Under the pieces are notes generated by a model. That model did no database searches, was not told the origin of the DNA, and saw only the letters and a list, made by a program, of their open reading frames with translations. Shown piece by piece: positions 44,669-53,919 of a stretch of 64,000 nt of DNA. The stretch comes from Fen-1254 sp963778945 (GTDB lineage: Bacteria; Bacteroidota; Ignavibacteria; UBA10030), in the NCBI GenBank assembly GCA_963778945.1, contig CAVZWL010000023.1:1-64000 (forward strand), read 5' to 3'. The translations under genes were made by a program, and so were the position numbers. How positions within the stretch are numbered: the first letter of the stretch is position 1; each line of letters opens with the position of its first letter.

Positions 44669-46498
44669 TTAGAGATTCAGAATTCTTATCAAATCACTGC
44701 GTTTCAAAGCGCGCAGCTCTGTCTTCAATTCCTCGCGCTTTTCTTTTTTATAAAGGAAAAAGAACAAGTGCTGCATTTTCTTTTCTTTGACCGTCCGCGG
44801 CACGGCGATTTTTTTCAGCGTTGAGGGATCGAATCCGGTGTAGAACATCACAGACCCGAGCGTCATCGGTGTCGGAGTAAAATCCTGTACCTGTTCAAGA
44901 TCGAGATGCAGCTTTCCGGCCTGTATCGCAAGTTCCGCCATTTCGTCGAGCCCGCAGTCCGGCAGACTTGATATAAAATACGGCACCAATTGCTGATTCA
45001 ATCCATATTCTTCGCACAGTGCATTGAACCGTTCATGAAGATGCATATAACTTTCAAACGGCGGTTTGCGCAGGAGCTTTAACACTTTGCCGGATGTATG
45101 TTCCGGCGCCACTTTCAAGCGTCCGGACACGTGCTCCGCTGCAAGTTCCTTGAAATATTCCAGAGCCGATGAAGACACAGGCCTATTCTTCGGATCGATA
45201 ATAAGGTCGTAGCGTATGCCGCTGCCGATGGTAACTTTCTTTACGCCTTTGATGCTCCGCGCCTCGCGATAGACTTCAAGTAATGCCGTATGATCAGTGT
45301 TAAGATTCCTGCAGACGGACGGATAGATGCACGACGGGCGCCTGCAGTTATCACATTGCTCCTTTTCGACGCCTTCCATCCTGTACATATTTGCCGATGG
45401 GCCGCCAAGGTCGGTAATATGACCTTTAAAGGTATGCCCGCCTGCAATAGTTTTTACTTCCTTGAGAATGGAATTTTTCGACCGGCTTGAAATAAATTTT
45501 CCCTGATGGGCAGAGATCGTGCAAAACGAACATCCGCCGAAACATCCGCGATGCAGCGTGATGGAATCTTTGACCATTTCATAAGCAGGTATCGGTTCTT
45601 TTCCCAGGTACCGCGGATGCGGCAAGCGTGTAAACGGAAGATCGTAGATTCGATCCATCTCTTTTTCGGAATACGGCGGATATGCCGGATTGACAATGAT
45701 CCACCGATCCCTGTTATTTTCCGCAAGAACCTTTTGTTTTATTTTGTTGGATTCTTCTTCTATGAGAACGAAATTTTTTGCAAATGCTTTCGGGTCCTTC
45801 AGACATTCATCGTAGGAGGCAAGAAGAACCGCATCGTTCACATCGAGCGGAAACTCATCAGCCGGAAATGCTGACTGGGGAAGGTTCGTTAAATTTTTGA
45901 TGCTCTCACCGCGCCGGAGTCTTTCTGCAGCCTCGACGATAGATTTTTCCGACATCCCGTACAAAAGCAGATCTGCTCCGGATTCGGCAAGAACAGAAGG
46001 TTTGAGAGAATCACTCCAATAATCATAATGCGTTAGGCGGCGAAGTGAGGATTCTATACCGCCGAGAATCAGAGGGATATCCGGATAAAGGGATTTCAGA
46101 ATTTTAGAGTAGACCGTTACGGCATAATCGGGACGCCGGCCCGCTTTATTTCCCGGCGTATAGGCATCGTTGGAACGGAGACGTTTGTTCGCCGTGTAAT
46201 GATTGATCATGGAATCCATGTTGCCGGCGCTGACGCCGAAGAACAATTTCGGAATTCCGAGTTTTTTAAAATCCCTTAGATCATCCTGCCAATTCGGCTG
46301 CGGAATGACCGCAACCCGGTATCCTTCATGCTCCAGTACCCGTGCGATGACGGCCGTTCCGAAGGAAGGATGATCGACAAATGCATCGCCTGTAAAAAGG
46401 ATCACATCGGCTCGATCCCAGCCGAGATCCTTCATCTCTTTTATAGAGGTCGGGAAAGATACTTTTCTTTCGCTTTTATGATGGGGAGAATATTTCAT
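44669..46498 (-). CDS. ygiQ: YgiQ family radical SAM protein
   Basis: 609 residues. N-terminal cobalamin-binding-like Rossmann segment (RADVILFTGDAFVDHPSFGT, ARVLEHEGYRVAVIPQP) precedes the radical SAM core with the 4Fe-4S motif CFGGCSFC at C319, C323 and C326. GGIESSLRRLTHYDYW, APEHTSGKVLKLLRKPPFE and VQDFTPTPMT are hallmark YgiQ stretches. The reaction has not been established for the family. The C-terminus KKKMQHLFFFLYKKEKREE is lysine-rich but shorter than in E. coli. Intact, single gene, 19 bp upstream of DinB on the same strand. Confidence 0.95.
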   Translation of the reverse strand: MKYSPHHKSERKVSFPTSIKEMKDLGWDRADVILFTGDAFVDHPSFGTAVIARVLEHEGYRVAVIPQPNWQDDLRDFKKLGIPKLFFGVSAGNMDSMINHYTANKRLRSNDAYTPGNKAGRRPDYAVTVYSKILKSLYPDIPLILGGIESSLRRLTHYDYWSDSLKPSVLAESGADLLLYGMSEKSIVEAAERLRRGESIKNLTNLPQSAFPADEFPLDVNDAVLLASYDECLKDPKAFAKNFVLIEEESNKIKQKVLAENNRDRWIIVNPAYPPYSEKEMDRIYDLPFTRLPHPRYLGKEPIPAYEMVKDSITLHRGCFGGCSFCTISAHQGKFISSRSKNSILKEVKTIAGGHTFKGHITDLGGPSANMYRMEGVEKEQCDNCRRPSCIYPSVCRNLNTDHTALLEVYREARSIKGVKKVTIGSGIRYDLIIDPKNRPVSSSALEYFKELAAEHVSGRLKVAPEHTSGKVLKLLRKPPFESYMHLHERFNALCEEYGLNQQLVPYFISSLPDCGLDEMAELAIQAGKLHLDLEQVQDFTPTPMTLGSVMFYTGFDPSTLKKIAVPRTVKEKKMQHLFFFLYKKEKREELKTELRALKRSDLIRILNL

Positions 46499-46826
46499 CG
46501 TTTACCCGGTCATGATGTATAAGAACCTATGTAATATAAGCTATATAATCAGCAATTTCCTTAGTCTGTCTATCGCGGGAACCCCGAACACTCCGATGCG
46601 GTTACACGAATATTATGAAGGCAAGAAACAATATGGAAATACGATTCAGAACAGAGGCATCGATCAATACAGCCGTATCCTCCGCAGAACCAGGGCGGAG
46701 ATCTCGCTTTGATACGGATATTGATCGAGCTTCGGGATCTATCGTTCAAAGCTTCTTCCTGCAGCAGTCTCCTGACAGAACGGTAAAAACCGCAATACGG
46801 AAACGATATTTGATGAAATGCGCATC
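46499..46826. other. Intergenic stretch without recognised content
   Basis: 328 bp between YgiQ (leftward) and the AHSA1 gene (rightward). It should hold both promoters. The plus strand is open for about 70 codons, but the translation is Arg/Ser-rich with no conserved pattern and no ribosome-binding site. Confidence 0.5.
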
Positions 46827-47291
46827 ATGAAAAACGAATCCTTCGTTATCGAAAGAATATACAACGCTCCCATTTTAAAAGTATGGAAAGCAATCACCGG
46901 CAGGAACAATATGAAGCAGTGGTATTTCGATATTGCCGAGTTCAAACCAGAAAAAGATTTTGAATTCCGGTTCTCCGGCGGAACGGAGAATAGAAAGTAC
47001 ATGCATTTGTGTAAAGTCACCGAAATAATAATCGGCAGAAAGCTTGCATACAGATGGCGGTACGACGGCTATGAGGGAGATTGAGTCGTCACGTACGAAT
47101 TGTTCGAAGAAGCGGAAAAAACCGGATTAAAGCTCACACACAGCAGCCTGGAATCTTTCCCGACGGACAATCCCGATTTTGCAAGAGAAAGGTTTGCTGA
47201 GGGATGGACATATATTATTGGTACATCATTGAAAACGTTTTCTGAAAAACCTGTGCCGATTCAAGAATCATGTATCTTCGAAGCGATTTGA
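46827..47291 (+). pseudogene. AHSA1/SRPBCC-domain gene with an in-frame TGA
   Basis: Reads KNESFVIERIYNAPILKVWK, AITGRNNMKQWYF and KLAYRWRYDGYEGD, then TGA at 47082-47084, and continues in the same frame as VVTYELFEEAEKTGLKLTHS and FAEGWTYIIGTSLKTFSE. The halves match the activator-of-Hsp90 homologue (SRPBCC) family over its full length of about 150 residues. Relatives have serine at the stop position, so a single TCA to TGA change explains it. TGA is the normal stop of many other genes here, so recoding is unlikely. Confidence 0.85.
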
Positions 47292-47532
47292 TAACAAAAG
47301 GTTGTCATTGCAGATGAAGCGAAAAATGAGACTGTGTCGATTCTCTTCAATGACTGATCTCATTAAAATCTCACTGTGTTCCCCCCTCAATACGGGAACA
47401 AAAAGAAATGATCATGGTGATAAGCTGTAAATGTAAGGGCAGTGATTCGTGTCAAAAGATAAATATTTTTCCAATTGCCTATTTTGCAGTTCATGAGACG
47501 ACTATCTGAACAATAATAAAGGAGATACAAAA

Positions 47533-47973
47533 ATGAGATTCATGATGTTTATGATCCCCAGCGTTTATCAGGGCGGAAGAGGCAAAAGAGCCGGGAAAAA
47601 TTTCACACCGCCTGCCGACGCGATAGAAAAAATGACTAAGTACAATGAGGAATTGGCAAAAGCCGGAGCTCTGCTCTCCCTTGATGGACTCCATCCTATT
47701 GAAAAAGGAGGCCGTGTATCGTTCTTCAAAGGAAAAACGACTGTAACGGACGGATCCTTCATAAAATCGAAGGAAGTGTTCGGCGGGTATTGGATGGTCC
47801 AGTTTAAATCAAAAAAAGAAGCTATGAAATGGGCAAAGCGTGTACCGGCAGAGGACGGCGATATAATCGAAGTCCGGCAAGTATTCGAGATGTCGGATTT
47901 TCCGCCGGATGTCCGGAAGGCCGGCCAGAGTCCGACAATTCAAGCGCAGTCCGCGAAGCATCGAAATAAATGA
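47533..47973 (+). CDS. YciI-like (YCII-related) protein
   Basis: 146 residues. MRFMMFMIPSVYQGG at the front, then IEKMTKYNEELAKAGALLSL, DGLHPIEKGGRVSFFKGKTT and FGGYWMVQFKSKKEAMKWAK are characteristic of the dimeric ferredoxin-like YciI family often encoded near ECF sigma factors and VOC proteins. A textbook Shine-Dalgarno (AAAGGAGAT) precedes the ATG. The next gene is a PhnB-type VOC protein, a common partner. Activity unknown. Confidence 0.92.
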   Translation: MRFMMFMIPSVYQGGRGKRAGKNFTPPADAIEKMTKYNEELAKAGALLSLDGLHPIEKGGRVSFFKGKTTVTDGSFIKSKEVFGGYWMVQFKSKKEAMKWAKRVPAEDGDIIEVRQVFEMSDFPPDVRKAGQSPTIQAQSAKHRNK

Positions 47974-48121
47974 ATTGTCCAGCATAGCCGGCCACGTATA
48001 GTCGAGGAAAACACTGCGACGTATATTGGTCCTTGTTATTCCGAAAAATAGATGGGAATGGAATGTCGGAAAACGACAAATGAAGATTTTTGAGAGATCG
48101 ACAATCTTTAAGGAAAATCAT

Positions 48122-48612
48122 ATGCAGAAAATAATCCCTTTCTTATGGTTCGACAATCAAGCCGAAGAAGCCATGAACTTTTATATCTCCGTCTTTAAAG
48201 ATTCAAAAATACTCAACGTTACACGCTACGGAGAAGCTGGACCAGGACCGAAAGGATCTGTTATGACAGCGACGTTCCGGATCGAAGGCCAGGAATTCAT
48301 GGCCCTGAACGGCGGTCCGATATTCAAGTTCTCGCAAGCTATATCTTTTTTTGTCAAATGCGAGTCCCAGATAAAAATAGACAGACTGTGGGAAAAACTT
48401 TCCGCAGGCGGAGAAAACAGCGATGCGGATGGCTGAAAGACAAATACGGCATTTCATGGCAGATCGTGCCTCTTGTCCTGGGAAAAATACTGAACGATAA
48501 AGATCCTGAAAAATCGAAAAGAGTTATGCAGGCAATGCTGAAAATGAACAAACTGGATATCAAAGCTTTAAAACAAGCGCATGGACAGAAGCCGGTGGAA
48601 ACGCAGCTCTGA
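48122..48612 (+). CDS. PhnB/VOC-family protein, frameshifted
   Basis: Start ATG 48122 (MQKIIPFLWFDNQAEEAMNF). The first part, YISVFKDSKILNVTRYG and MTATFRIEGQEFMALNGGP, is the 3-demethylubiquinone-9 methyltransferase-like (PhnB/YjdN) glyoxalase fold. After GGE a one-base insertion near 48412 shifts the frame. The other frame resumes with CGWLKDKYGISWQIVPLVLG and ends GQKPVETQL. The repaired length is about 163 residues, standard for the family. It forms a tandem with the YciI-like gene. Confidence 0.85.
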
Positions 48613-48625
48613 TTCGCGGAGAAGA

Positions 48626-49855
48626 TCAAGGAATTGCGACGGCAAAGAATTCCACATCGTGATTCGATGTAATTTTATACTGTGACAGCGCGGCCGGCAG
48701 AAAAAACGATTCTCCTGAAGAAAATTTTTCGACCTGCTCTTTCCCGCCGGAAGTCCAGAGCACTTCCAGCATTCCTTTTGTTATCAAATACACGCTCGGC
48801 CTGTCGCCGGATTCACACTGCCGATGGAAACTTTCCGTTTGCTGAAATCGGGATACTTGAAATTCTTTCGCAGTTGTCCGATAGGTCGTTTCCCCGCTTT
48901 CCGGTCCTGCCTGCATAACCGGACATTCTGCAAAATCGTACCGGATGATATCGAGCAGCGTTGCCACATCTTTAAATTTATTCGTCAGCCCGGCCCGGAC
49001 GACGTTGTCGGAATTCGCCATGCATTCAACGATATTTCCTTTGATGTACGCATGCGGAATACCGGCATCCGTGAAAATTGCCTGTCCCGGTTTTAACCGC
49101 ACCAGATTGAAAAAGAAAAACGACAATAGACCGACATCCTCGCCGAGCAGACGGCGCTGTTCCAGAAATTGTTCTTCTTCCGGCGTGCGGAATTCTTTCC
49201 CGGCAAGCCGTTCCGCAATTCGGGAAATGCAGGCGGTAAGTTGCTCTTTATCTTCGGCATGAAGCATGACGGCTTCATACATTTTTTTTATCAGATTTTT
49301 TTCTTCGGACAGATATTTATTCTTCAACAGATCTTCGATCAGTCCCTGCCCTACGAGTTCACCCAGTTCCGGCAAAGACTCTAAATCGTTTCGGATCGAT
49401 CGGGCAGGTTTAAATCCGGCGAGTGCGATGAGTGAATCGAGGACAATAGCGACTTCCGGTTTATGATTGTCGTCCGGATAATTTATCGGGTCTCTTGCAT
49501 GCAGTTCCCGTGCCTGCACTTTGTTCGGGTGGGTTTGAATGGAAAGCGCATTGGCTGCAGAAAGAACTTTGAGCAGAAACGGAAACCTCTTCGAGAATTT
49601 TTCGCAAACATACGATCCCATGCATTCTAAAGGATATTCTTCAATCACACGATTCAACGGAACCCGCGATCCTTCGATTTCAATTTCCGACGGCGCTTTC
49701 GGATGAGCGCCTATCCAGAGTTCGGCATACGGAGTACCGGGATCCGCCTGAATGCCCAAGAAACGAGGTATAAAAGCGGACTCGTCTCTTGTTCCCCATT
49801 CGTAATTCTTTATAGTATTATAAAGTTTGTATGGTTTGAGAGAGAGCGTTTTCAA
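48626..49855 (-). CDS. manA: Mannose-6-phosphate isomerase, class I
   Basis: 409 residues, full length. Interconverts fructose-6-phosphate and mannose-6-phosphate. N-terminus KLYNTIKNYEWGTRDESAF and the PYAELWIGAHPKAPSEI block are typical. Zinc ligands lie in SIQTHPNKVQA (Gln and His), HKPEVAIVL (Glu) and GIPHAYIKGNIVECMANSDN (His). The substrate-proximal arginine is in VVRAGLTNK. The C-terminal domain ends in strands (DVEFFAVAIP). Intact, single gene, cytoplasmic. A second, more divergent isomerase-like gene is at 60796. Confidence 0.94.
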   Translation of the reverse strand: MKTLSLKPYKLYNTIKNYEWGTRDESAFIPRFLGIQADPGTPYAELWIGAHPKAPSEIEIEGSRVPLNRVIEEYPLECMGSYVCEKFSKRFPFLLKVLSAANALSIQTHPNKVQARELHARDPINYPDDNHKPEVAIVLDSLIALAGFKPARSIRNDLESLPELGELVGQGLIEDLLKNKYLSEEKNLIKKMYEAVMLHAEDKEQLTACISRIAERLAGKEFRTPEEEQFLEQRRLLGEDVGLLSFFFFNLVRLKPGQAIFTDAGIPHAYIKGNIVECMANSDNVVRAGLTNKFKDVATLLDIIRYDFAECPVMQAGPESGETTYRTTAKEFQVSRFQQTESFHRQCESGDRPSVYLITKGMLEVLWTSGGKEQVEKFSSGESFFLPAALSQYKITSNHDVEFFAVAIP

Positions 49856-50903
49856 ATGCTGTTTTCCTTATACCAAGCGGATGACAAACGTATTCATCAG
49901 TTCAGAGGCTTTTTGCCGAAAAGAAATGTACTCAGAATTAATCAAGAGAAAAAGGAAATACGAATATCAGAGACTTTTTTTTATGGCTCTGCAAGCGGGA
50001 CATTCCTCTATGAAACTAATCCTTTACAAGAAATGGTTATGGTTAGAAATGTTTTTTAAAAGCGAATTCCGGCCTGTCAATAAGGATATTCAAATATTCG
50101 GGTCGTGATAAACTGAAAATAATGTTCACAAATCTGAAGAACTATCAGAGAAACTAAAACAAGTCATGGAACGTCTTGAACAATATCTTACAAGAGTCCC
50201 GCGATGACCGCGGCCGGAAACAAGAAAAGCGATAACCGGAGTTCGTTTCGCTGGGATACTTGAGCTTCAAAAATGTTCATATCGGGCATCGTTCTTCTGT
50301 GCGCAGACCGGCGAGATGAGCAAAGGGCAAAAACAAAAAGAACCTCAAAAAGAACTCTTGGTCAAAGGAAAAAACCGCAGTCTGAAAAAAACCTTAAAAA
50401 CGCCACAAACCTCATATCGGCTTTTCTATCCCATTTAAAAAAAGATTTATACCTTGCTATTGGCGCAGAAAGGGTCTATACTGAAAGGAGCGACATAGTC
50501 CGGTGTTTTAGCCAATTTGAGCGGATGTCGGAGGTAGCAACATATTTTGGAAGAATTGTCTCTCTATCGATTCTTTTCATTTATCCATTCTGAAGCTTCT
50601 CCCAACGGGCAATGTTTCACTCCGATACGACGGCATAATTCATCGGCTTGAAAAACAGGATGAGAATTTTTAATAAACCCAAAGTTGAGTTCTGGGACGT
50701 TAGAATCTTGAGTATACAAGGTTCATGATGGCTGCGCTCTTGCGTTTTCCAGACACGTTTAAGATGTGTCTCTGGAGACGCTGGGGACAGCTTTAAAAAA
50801 CGGACTCAGAACTCATGAGGGCTTTGAGCTTTATAACAGCCGGAACCAGCGGCAAGTAATCCGGATATTTTTTTAAGCACACTCAATATTTACGGCATAT
50901 ATC
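49856..50903. other. Gene-poor kilobase
   Basis: About 1,050 bp with no gene I can support. Traces include a short open segment ending ELSEKLKQVMERLEQYLTRV near 50200, and a 40-codon basic reading frame at 50316-50438 (MSKGQKQKEPQKELLVKGKN) that resembles the front of small lysine-rich proteins but has a poor start. A hairpin with arms CCAGACAC and GTGTCTCTGG lies near 50749-50775. The stretch looks like decayed accessory DNA. Confidence 0.5.
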
Positions 50904-51224
50904 ATGACATATACGATGCGCGGTCCCGATTTATACGACACTCACAACCGAAAAATTGCCGTCACACGCGGTGCTGGAATTTATGACCGCGACAATCGAA
51001 GGGTTGCAACGATACGCGGCAACGATCTTTTCGATTCGGATGATAGAAAGTTGATGACCGTTCGGGGCTCTTTTATTTATGACGCCGGGAATAAACGAGT
51101 GGCCTCATTAGTGGATGCAGAGGATGCTATTACTGGAGCAAGTATCGGAATGCTTTCTGTTGCGCTTTGGTACCTGCTTTATTCGTTAACAAAGTTAAAC
51201 GGCTTGAGACAACTTGAGATTTAA
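50904..51224 (+). CDS. Beta-repeat protein of the 4-fold beta-flower type
   Basis: 106 residues. Four repeats of about 16 residues occupy 5-75: RGPDLYDTHNRKIAVT, RGAGIYDRDNRRVATI, RGNDLFDSDDRKLMTV, RGSFIYDAGNKRVASL. The Arg-Gly ... Tyr/Phe-Asp ... Arg/Lys pattern matches the 4-fold beta-flower domain, which builds a small propeller-like ring. A C-terminal hydrophobic helix (ASIGMLSVALWYLLYSL) may anchor it. Family function is unknown. It sits alone after a gene-poor kilobase, suggesting horizontal acquisition. Confidence 0.75.
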   Translation: MTYTMRGPDLYDTHNRKIAVTRGAGIYDRDNRRVATIRGNDLFDSDDRKLMTVRGSFIYDAGNKRVASLVDAEDAITGASIGMLSVALWYLLYSLTKLNGLRQLEI

Positions 51225-51343
51225 TGTAACTATTCAGCGTATTCTGGAATAAATGCTTTTTTGCTCAGTATCTCTCGGCTTCTATTGTTTTCTCATAGCC
51301 AAGAGAATTCATCCCGCCATTCTTAAATATCTTCTCGAACCGC

Positions 51344-52003
51344 TTATTGTTTCTGTTCGGTGAACACAAAATTCTTCGGATCATAACCCTGGCTTTTTAG
51401 TATATCAAAAGCCCTCTTTTGGTCCTCTTGAGAAAGAGATGGCAGGCGGCCGAGTATCCATCCATACTTACGGGACGGAGATCCGACGACAGCATACCTG
51501 TAATCTTTATCCAAACCGATAATCCAATAATCTCCCCAAAACAGCTGAATCCCGAACAGACGGACAAAGCTGACCTCTAACTTCGAATTCGTCAGGGTGT
51601 CCGCAATCCGCGCAATTCCTTTCGCTTCATCGACGGTTCCATCGCTCTTCGTGCATCGATTTATGACGTCGATTCTTCCATCTGCCCTGATGCTGTATTC
51701 TGCAGTTGTATTGCATGCACATTGCTTTTGAAAACTATTGGGAATCTTTGCGATCTCATACCAGGTTCCGACATATTTATTAAGATTGACAGATTCTACT
51801 GTGACCGGCTCAGCATGTGAAGTCGACAAGACTGTATCCATGGGTTGACTCCAGGAAAATTGAGAAAATAATAATCCAAATAATAATACTCTTCCAAGGC
51901 AAAGGCAGCCGGTATATCCTGTTTGAACGCTTCCAGAGAGCCAATTGACCGCTCCTCCCGGATTTACTTCTGCAATTATAGTCATATTGTTTTCTTTCTT
52001 CAT
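51344..52003 (-). CDS. blc: Bacterial lipocalin (Blc-like)
   Basis: 219 residues, of which the last 160 are the lipocalin. The G-x-W motif is in LNKYVGTWYEIAKIPNSFQ; RYAVVGSPSRKYGWILGR and ILKSQGYDPKNFVFTEQ are typical of Blc. Blc proteins bind lysophospholipids at the outer membrane. The N-terminus is unusual: about 30 residues (MTIIAEVNPGGAVNWLSGS) precede the hydrophobic signal core GRVLLFGLLFSQFSWSQ, and no clear lipobox cysteine is placed correctly. A start nearer the core is possible but lacks an ATG. Confidence 0.9.
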   Translation of the reverse strand: MKKENNMTIIAEVNPGGAVNWLSGSVQTGYTGCLCLGRVLLFGLLFSQFSWSQPMDTVLSTSHAEPVTVESVNLNKYVGTWYEIAKIPNSFQKQCACNTTAEYSIRADGRIDVINRCTKSDGTVDEAKGIARIADTLTNSKLEVSFVRLFGIQLFWGDYWIIGLDKDYRYAVVGSPSRKYGWILGRLPSLSQEDQKRAFDILKSQGYDPKNFVFTEQKQ

Positions 52004-52076
52004 GCGATGTTGCAGGTAAAGTTAATGATTTCGATCTCTATCGGCAATACGAAAATGGTTTATCGTACCGGTCTGC

Positions 52077-52910
52077 TTACATGTTATCTATTTTGAACGA
52101 GGTCATCGCTAACGAACCTGCAACCGTTTTATCGTTGAAGAGACTCACCTTTTCTCCCTCCTGTTTCATTGCCAAGGCATAGAGCATCGGCAAATAATGC
52201 TCCGGAGTAGGCACTGCCAGTTGAAACGCCTTTCCGTGCGATTGATAATATATCAGAGATTGATGGTCCCCGGCCAGTATATATTCTTTCATTTTCCCCC
52301 CGGCCTCAAGAGCCCAATCATAACCGTATTCCGCTGCATCCAGCTTATCCCATGCAATCAGACTGAGATTGTGAACCATGTTTCCGCTTCCGATAATCAG
52401 AACACGCCTGCCGCGAAGCGATGAAAGTTCTTTTGCCAGAGCGTAATGATCTTGAGGCGCACGGTTATAGTCCAGACTCATTTGCACAACCGGAACATCG
52501 GCATCGGGATAGAGATGTTTAACCACGCTCCAGCAGCCGTGATCAAGCCCCCATTTTTCATCCAGGCCGACCTTTGTCTTTTGAATATCATTTTTTATTT
52601 CTTTTGCCAATTCAGGATTTCCAGGGGCAGGATATTGCACGTCGTATAATTCTTTCGGAAAGCCGCCGAAATCATGAATGGTTTTCGGTTTTTCCATGAC
52701 CGTCACGCTTGTACCGGAGGTTTCCCAATGCGCTGAAATGCAGAGAATGGCTTTCGGTTTCGGAATCTCCCCGGCGATATTTCTCCATCCATCGACAAAC
52801 TCGTTTTCTTCAATGGCATTCATCGGACTGCCATGGCCTAAAAATAGAACAGGCATTTTTTTCGTGTCGTTCAAAGATACTGCGCTTGCATTGAGTGGAC
52901 CCGATTTCAT
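52077..52910 (-). CDS. ygiD: Extradiol dioxygenase, 4,5-DOPA dioxygenase type (YgiD)
   Basis: 277 residues, usual length. Class III extradiol (LigB-like) fold with metal histidines in PVLFLGHGSPMNAIEEN, CISAHWETSGTSV and GLDHGCWSVVKHL. QMSLDYNRAPQDHYALAKEL and LIIGSGNMVHNLSLIAWD are highly conserved in YgiD. Such enzymes open catechol rings; the natural substrate in this organism is unknown. No signal peptide. Same strand as the lipocalin but separated by 73 bp. Confidence 0.93.
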   Translation of the reverse strand: MKSGPLNASAVSLNDTKKMPVLFLGHGSPMNAIEENEFVDGWRNIAGEIPKPKAILCISAHWETSGTSVTVMEKPKTIHDFGGFPKELYDVQYPAPGNPELAKEIKNDIQKTKVGLDEKWGLDHGCWSVVKHLYPDADVPVVQMSLDYNRAPQDHYALAKELSSLRGRRVLIIGSGNMVHNLSLIAWDKLDAAEYGYDWALEAGGKMKEYILAGDHQSLIYYQSHGKAFQLAVPTPEHYLPMLYALAMKQEGEKVSLFNDKTVAGSLAMTSFKIDNM

Positions 52911-53173
52911 TGCTTATCCTTACTTATATTAAAGCTGAAACCTGCAAAAGGAATGTAAGATTTCCTTCAGAGCTTGATATTTTGAGTTTTTTCGGACCTC
53001 TGGGCATAACATTTAAAGTTAACTAAAAGGTAGGTTAGCGGTTACAGACATTTTTTTTGAAAATATATTGATTTTATGGTATATAATCAATTTTTGCATC
53101 TTCATTCACGCAGGTTTCAGGTTAAATCCTATTTTATCCGGCCGCGCCTTCGCGATGCTGCGGCGGGCATTCG

Positions 53174-53731
53174 TTATCGAGCCTGAAGAGCATCAAGCCT
53201 TTTTCTTAAAATTTTCAGTGCGTAGGATATTTGATGCTCAATTGTCCTCACGCTCACCCGGAAGATTTCGGCAATTTCCCTATTCGTCTTCCCTTCAAGC
53301 CTGCTGAGAAGAAATACTTCCCTACATCTCTGAGGAAGAGCCGTTTTAATAATCGCATCGATTTTCTCTTCCAGTATCCTCAGATGCAGGGCTTCTTCCG
53401 GATCGTCTCCTTCCGATAAAGACGGATTAGGAAGAGCATCAACCAGTCTTTCCCGTACCTTCAGATGCTTCACATAGTCGCGGAGAAGATTTCCGCTGAT
53501 GCGCAGAACATATGCGAGGAAACTCAAATGCGGCTTCAGCGAACTGCGGTGATTCCACACATTGATGAATGTCTCTTGAACAATATCGTGTGCAATATCC
53601 GCCTTTCGTGTATAGAATACTACGTACCTGAAAACGACCGGCTGATACTTTTCGAACAGAACCCGAAACGCTTCCATTTCGGAATCCCTTGCTTTTTCCA
53701 GAAGCTGCGATTCTGTAATCTTATGCTCCAT
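53174..53731 (-). CDS. ECF RNA polymerase sigma factor (FecI-type)
   Basis: 185 residues. Sigma-2 region: FRVLFEKYQPVVFRYVVFYT and ADIAHDIVQETFINVWNHR; sigma-4 region: LPQRCREVFLLSRLEGKTNR and EIAEIFRVSVRTIEHQISYA. There is no anti-sigma gene directly downstream. The likely partner is the FecR gene at 55803, which points the other way across a serpin and a lipoprotein gene. In FCB bacteria such sigma factors switch on the adjacent TonB receptor operon in response to its ligand. Confidence 0.93.
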   Translation of the reverse strand: MEHKITESQLLEKARDSEMEAFRVLFEKYQPVVFRYVVFYTRKADIAHDIVQETFINVWNHRSSLKPHLSFLAYVLRISGNLLRDYVKHLKVRERLVDALPNPSLSEGDDPEEALHLRILEEKIDAIIKTALPQRCREVFLLSRLEGKTNREIAEIFRVSVRTIEHQISYALKILRKRLDALQAR

Positions 53732-53919
53732 GATCCCGGGATCCGTTCAAGTATTGGAATGATTGCAATCAAGATAAGCTGGACATACTAAAGTTGCAAT
53801 AAACCAGGCATTTTTTTATGAATCCTTCTAAAAAAAACTCACAAAGCTATAGGTAGTAGGGACAGCTTAATCGTTATAAGAAGAAGGAATGATATATCAC
53901 ATGCACGAGAGGATATACT

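Noticed and set aside
46827..47291. Selenocysteine or recoded TGA in the AHSA1 gene
   Set aside because: Relatives have serine, not cysteine, at this site, no SECIS-like hairpin was seen after the codon, and TGA is used as the ordinary stop in many neighbouring genes.
50316..50438. 40-codon lysine-rich open frame (MSKGQKQKEPQKE...)
   Set aside because: It resembles the front of small basic proteins but has a weak start and loses the pattern after 25 residues; not enough to call a gene.
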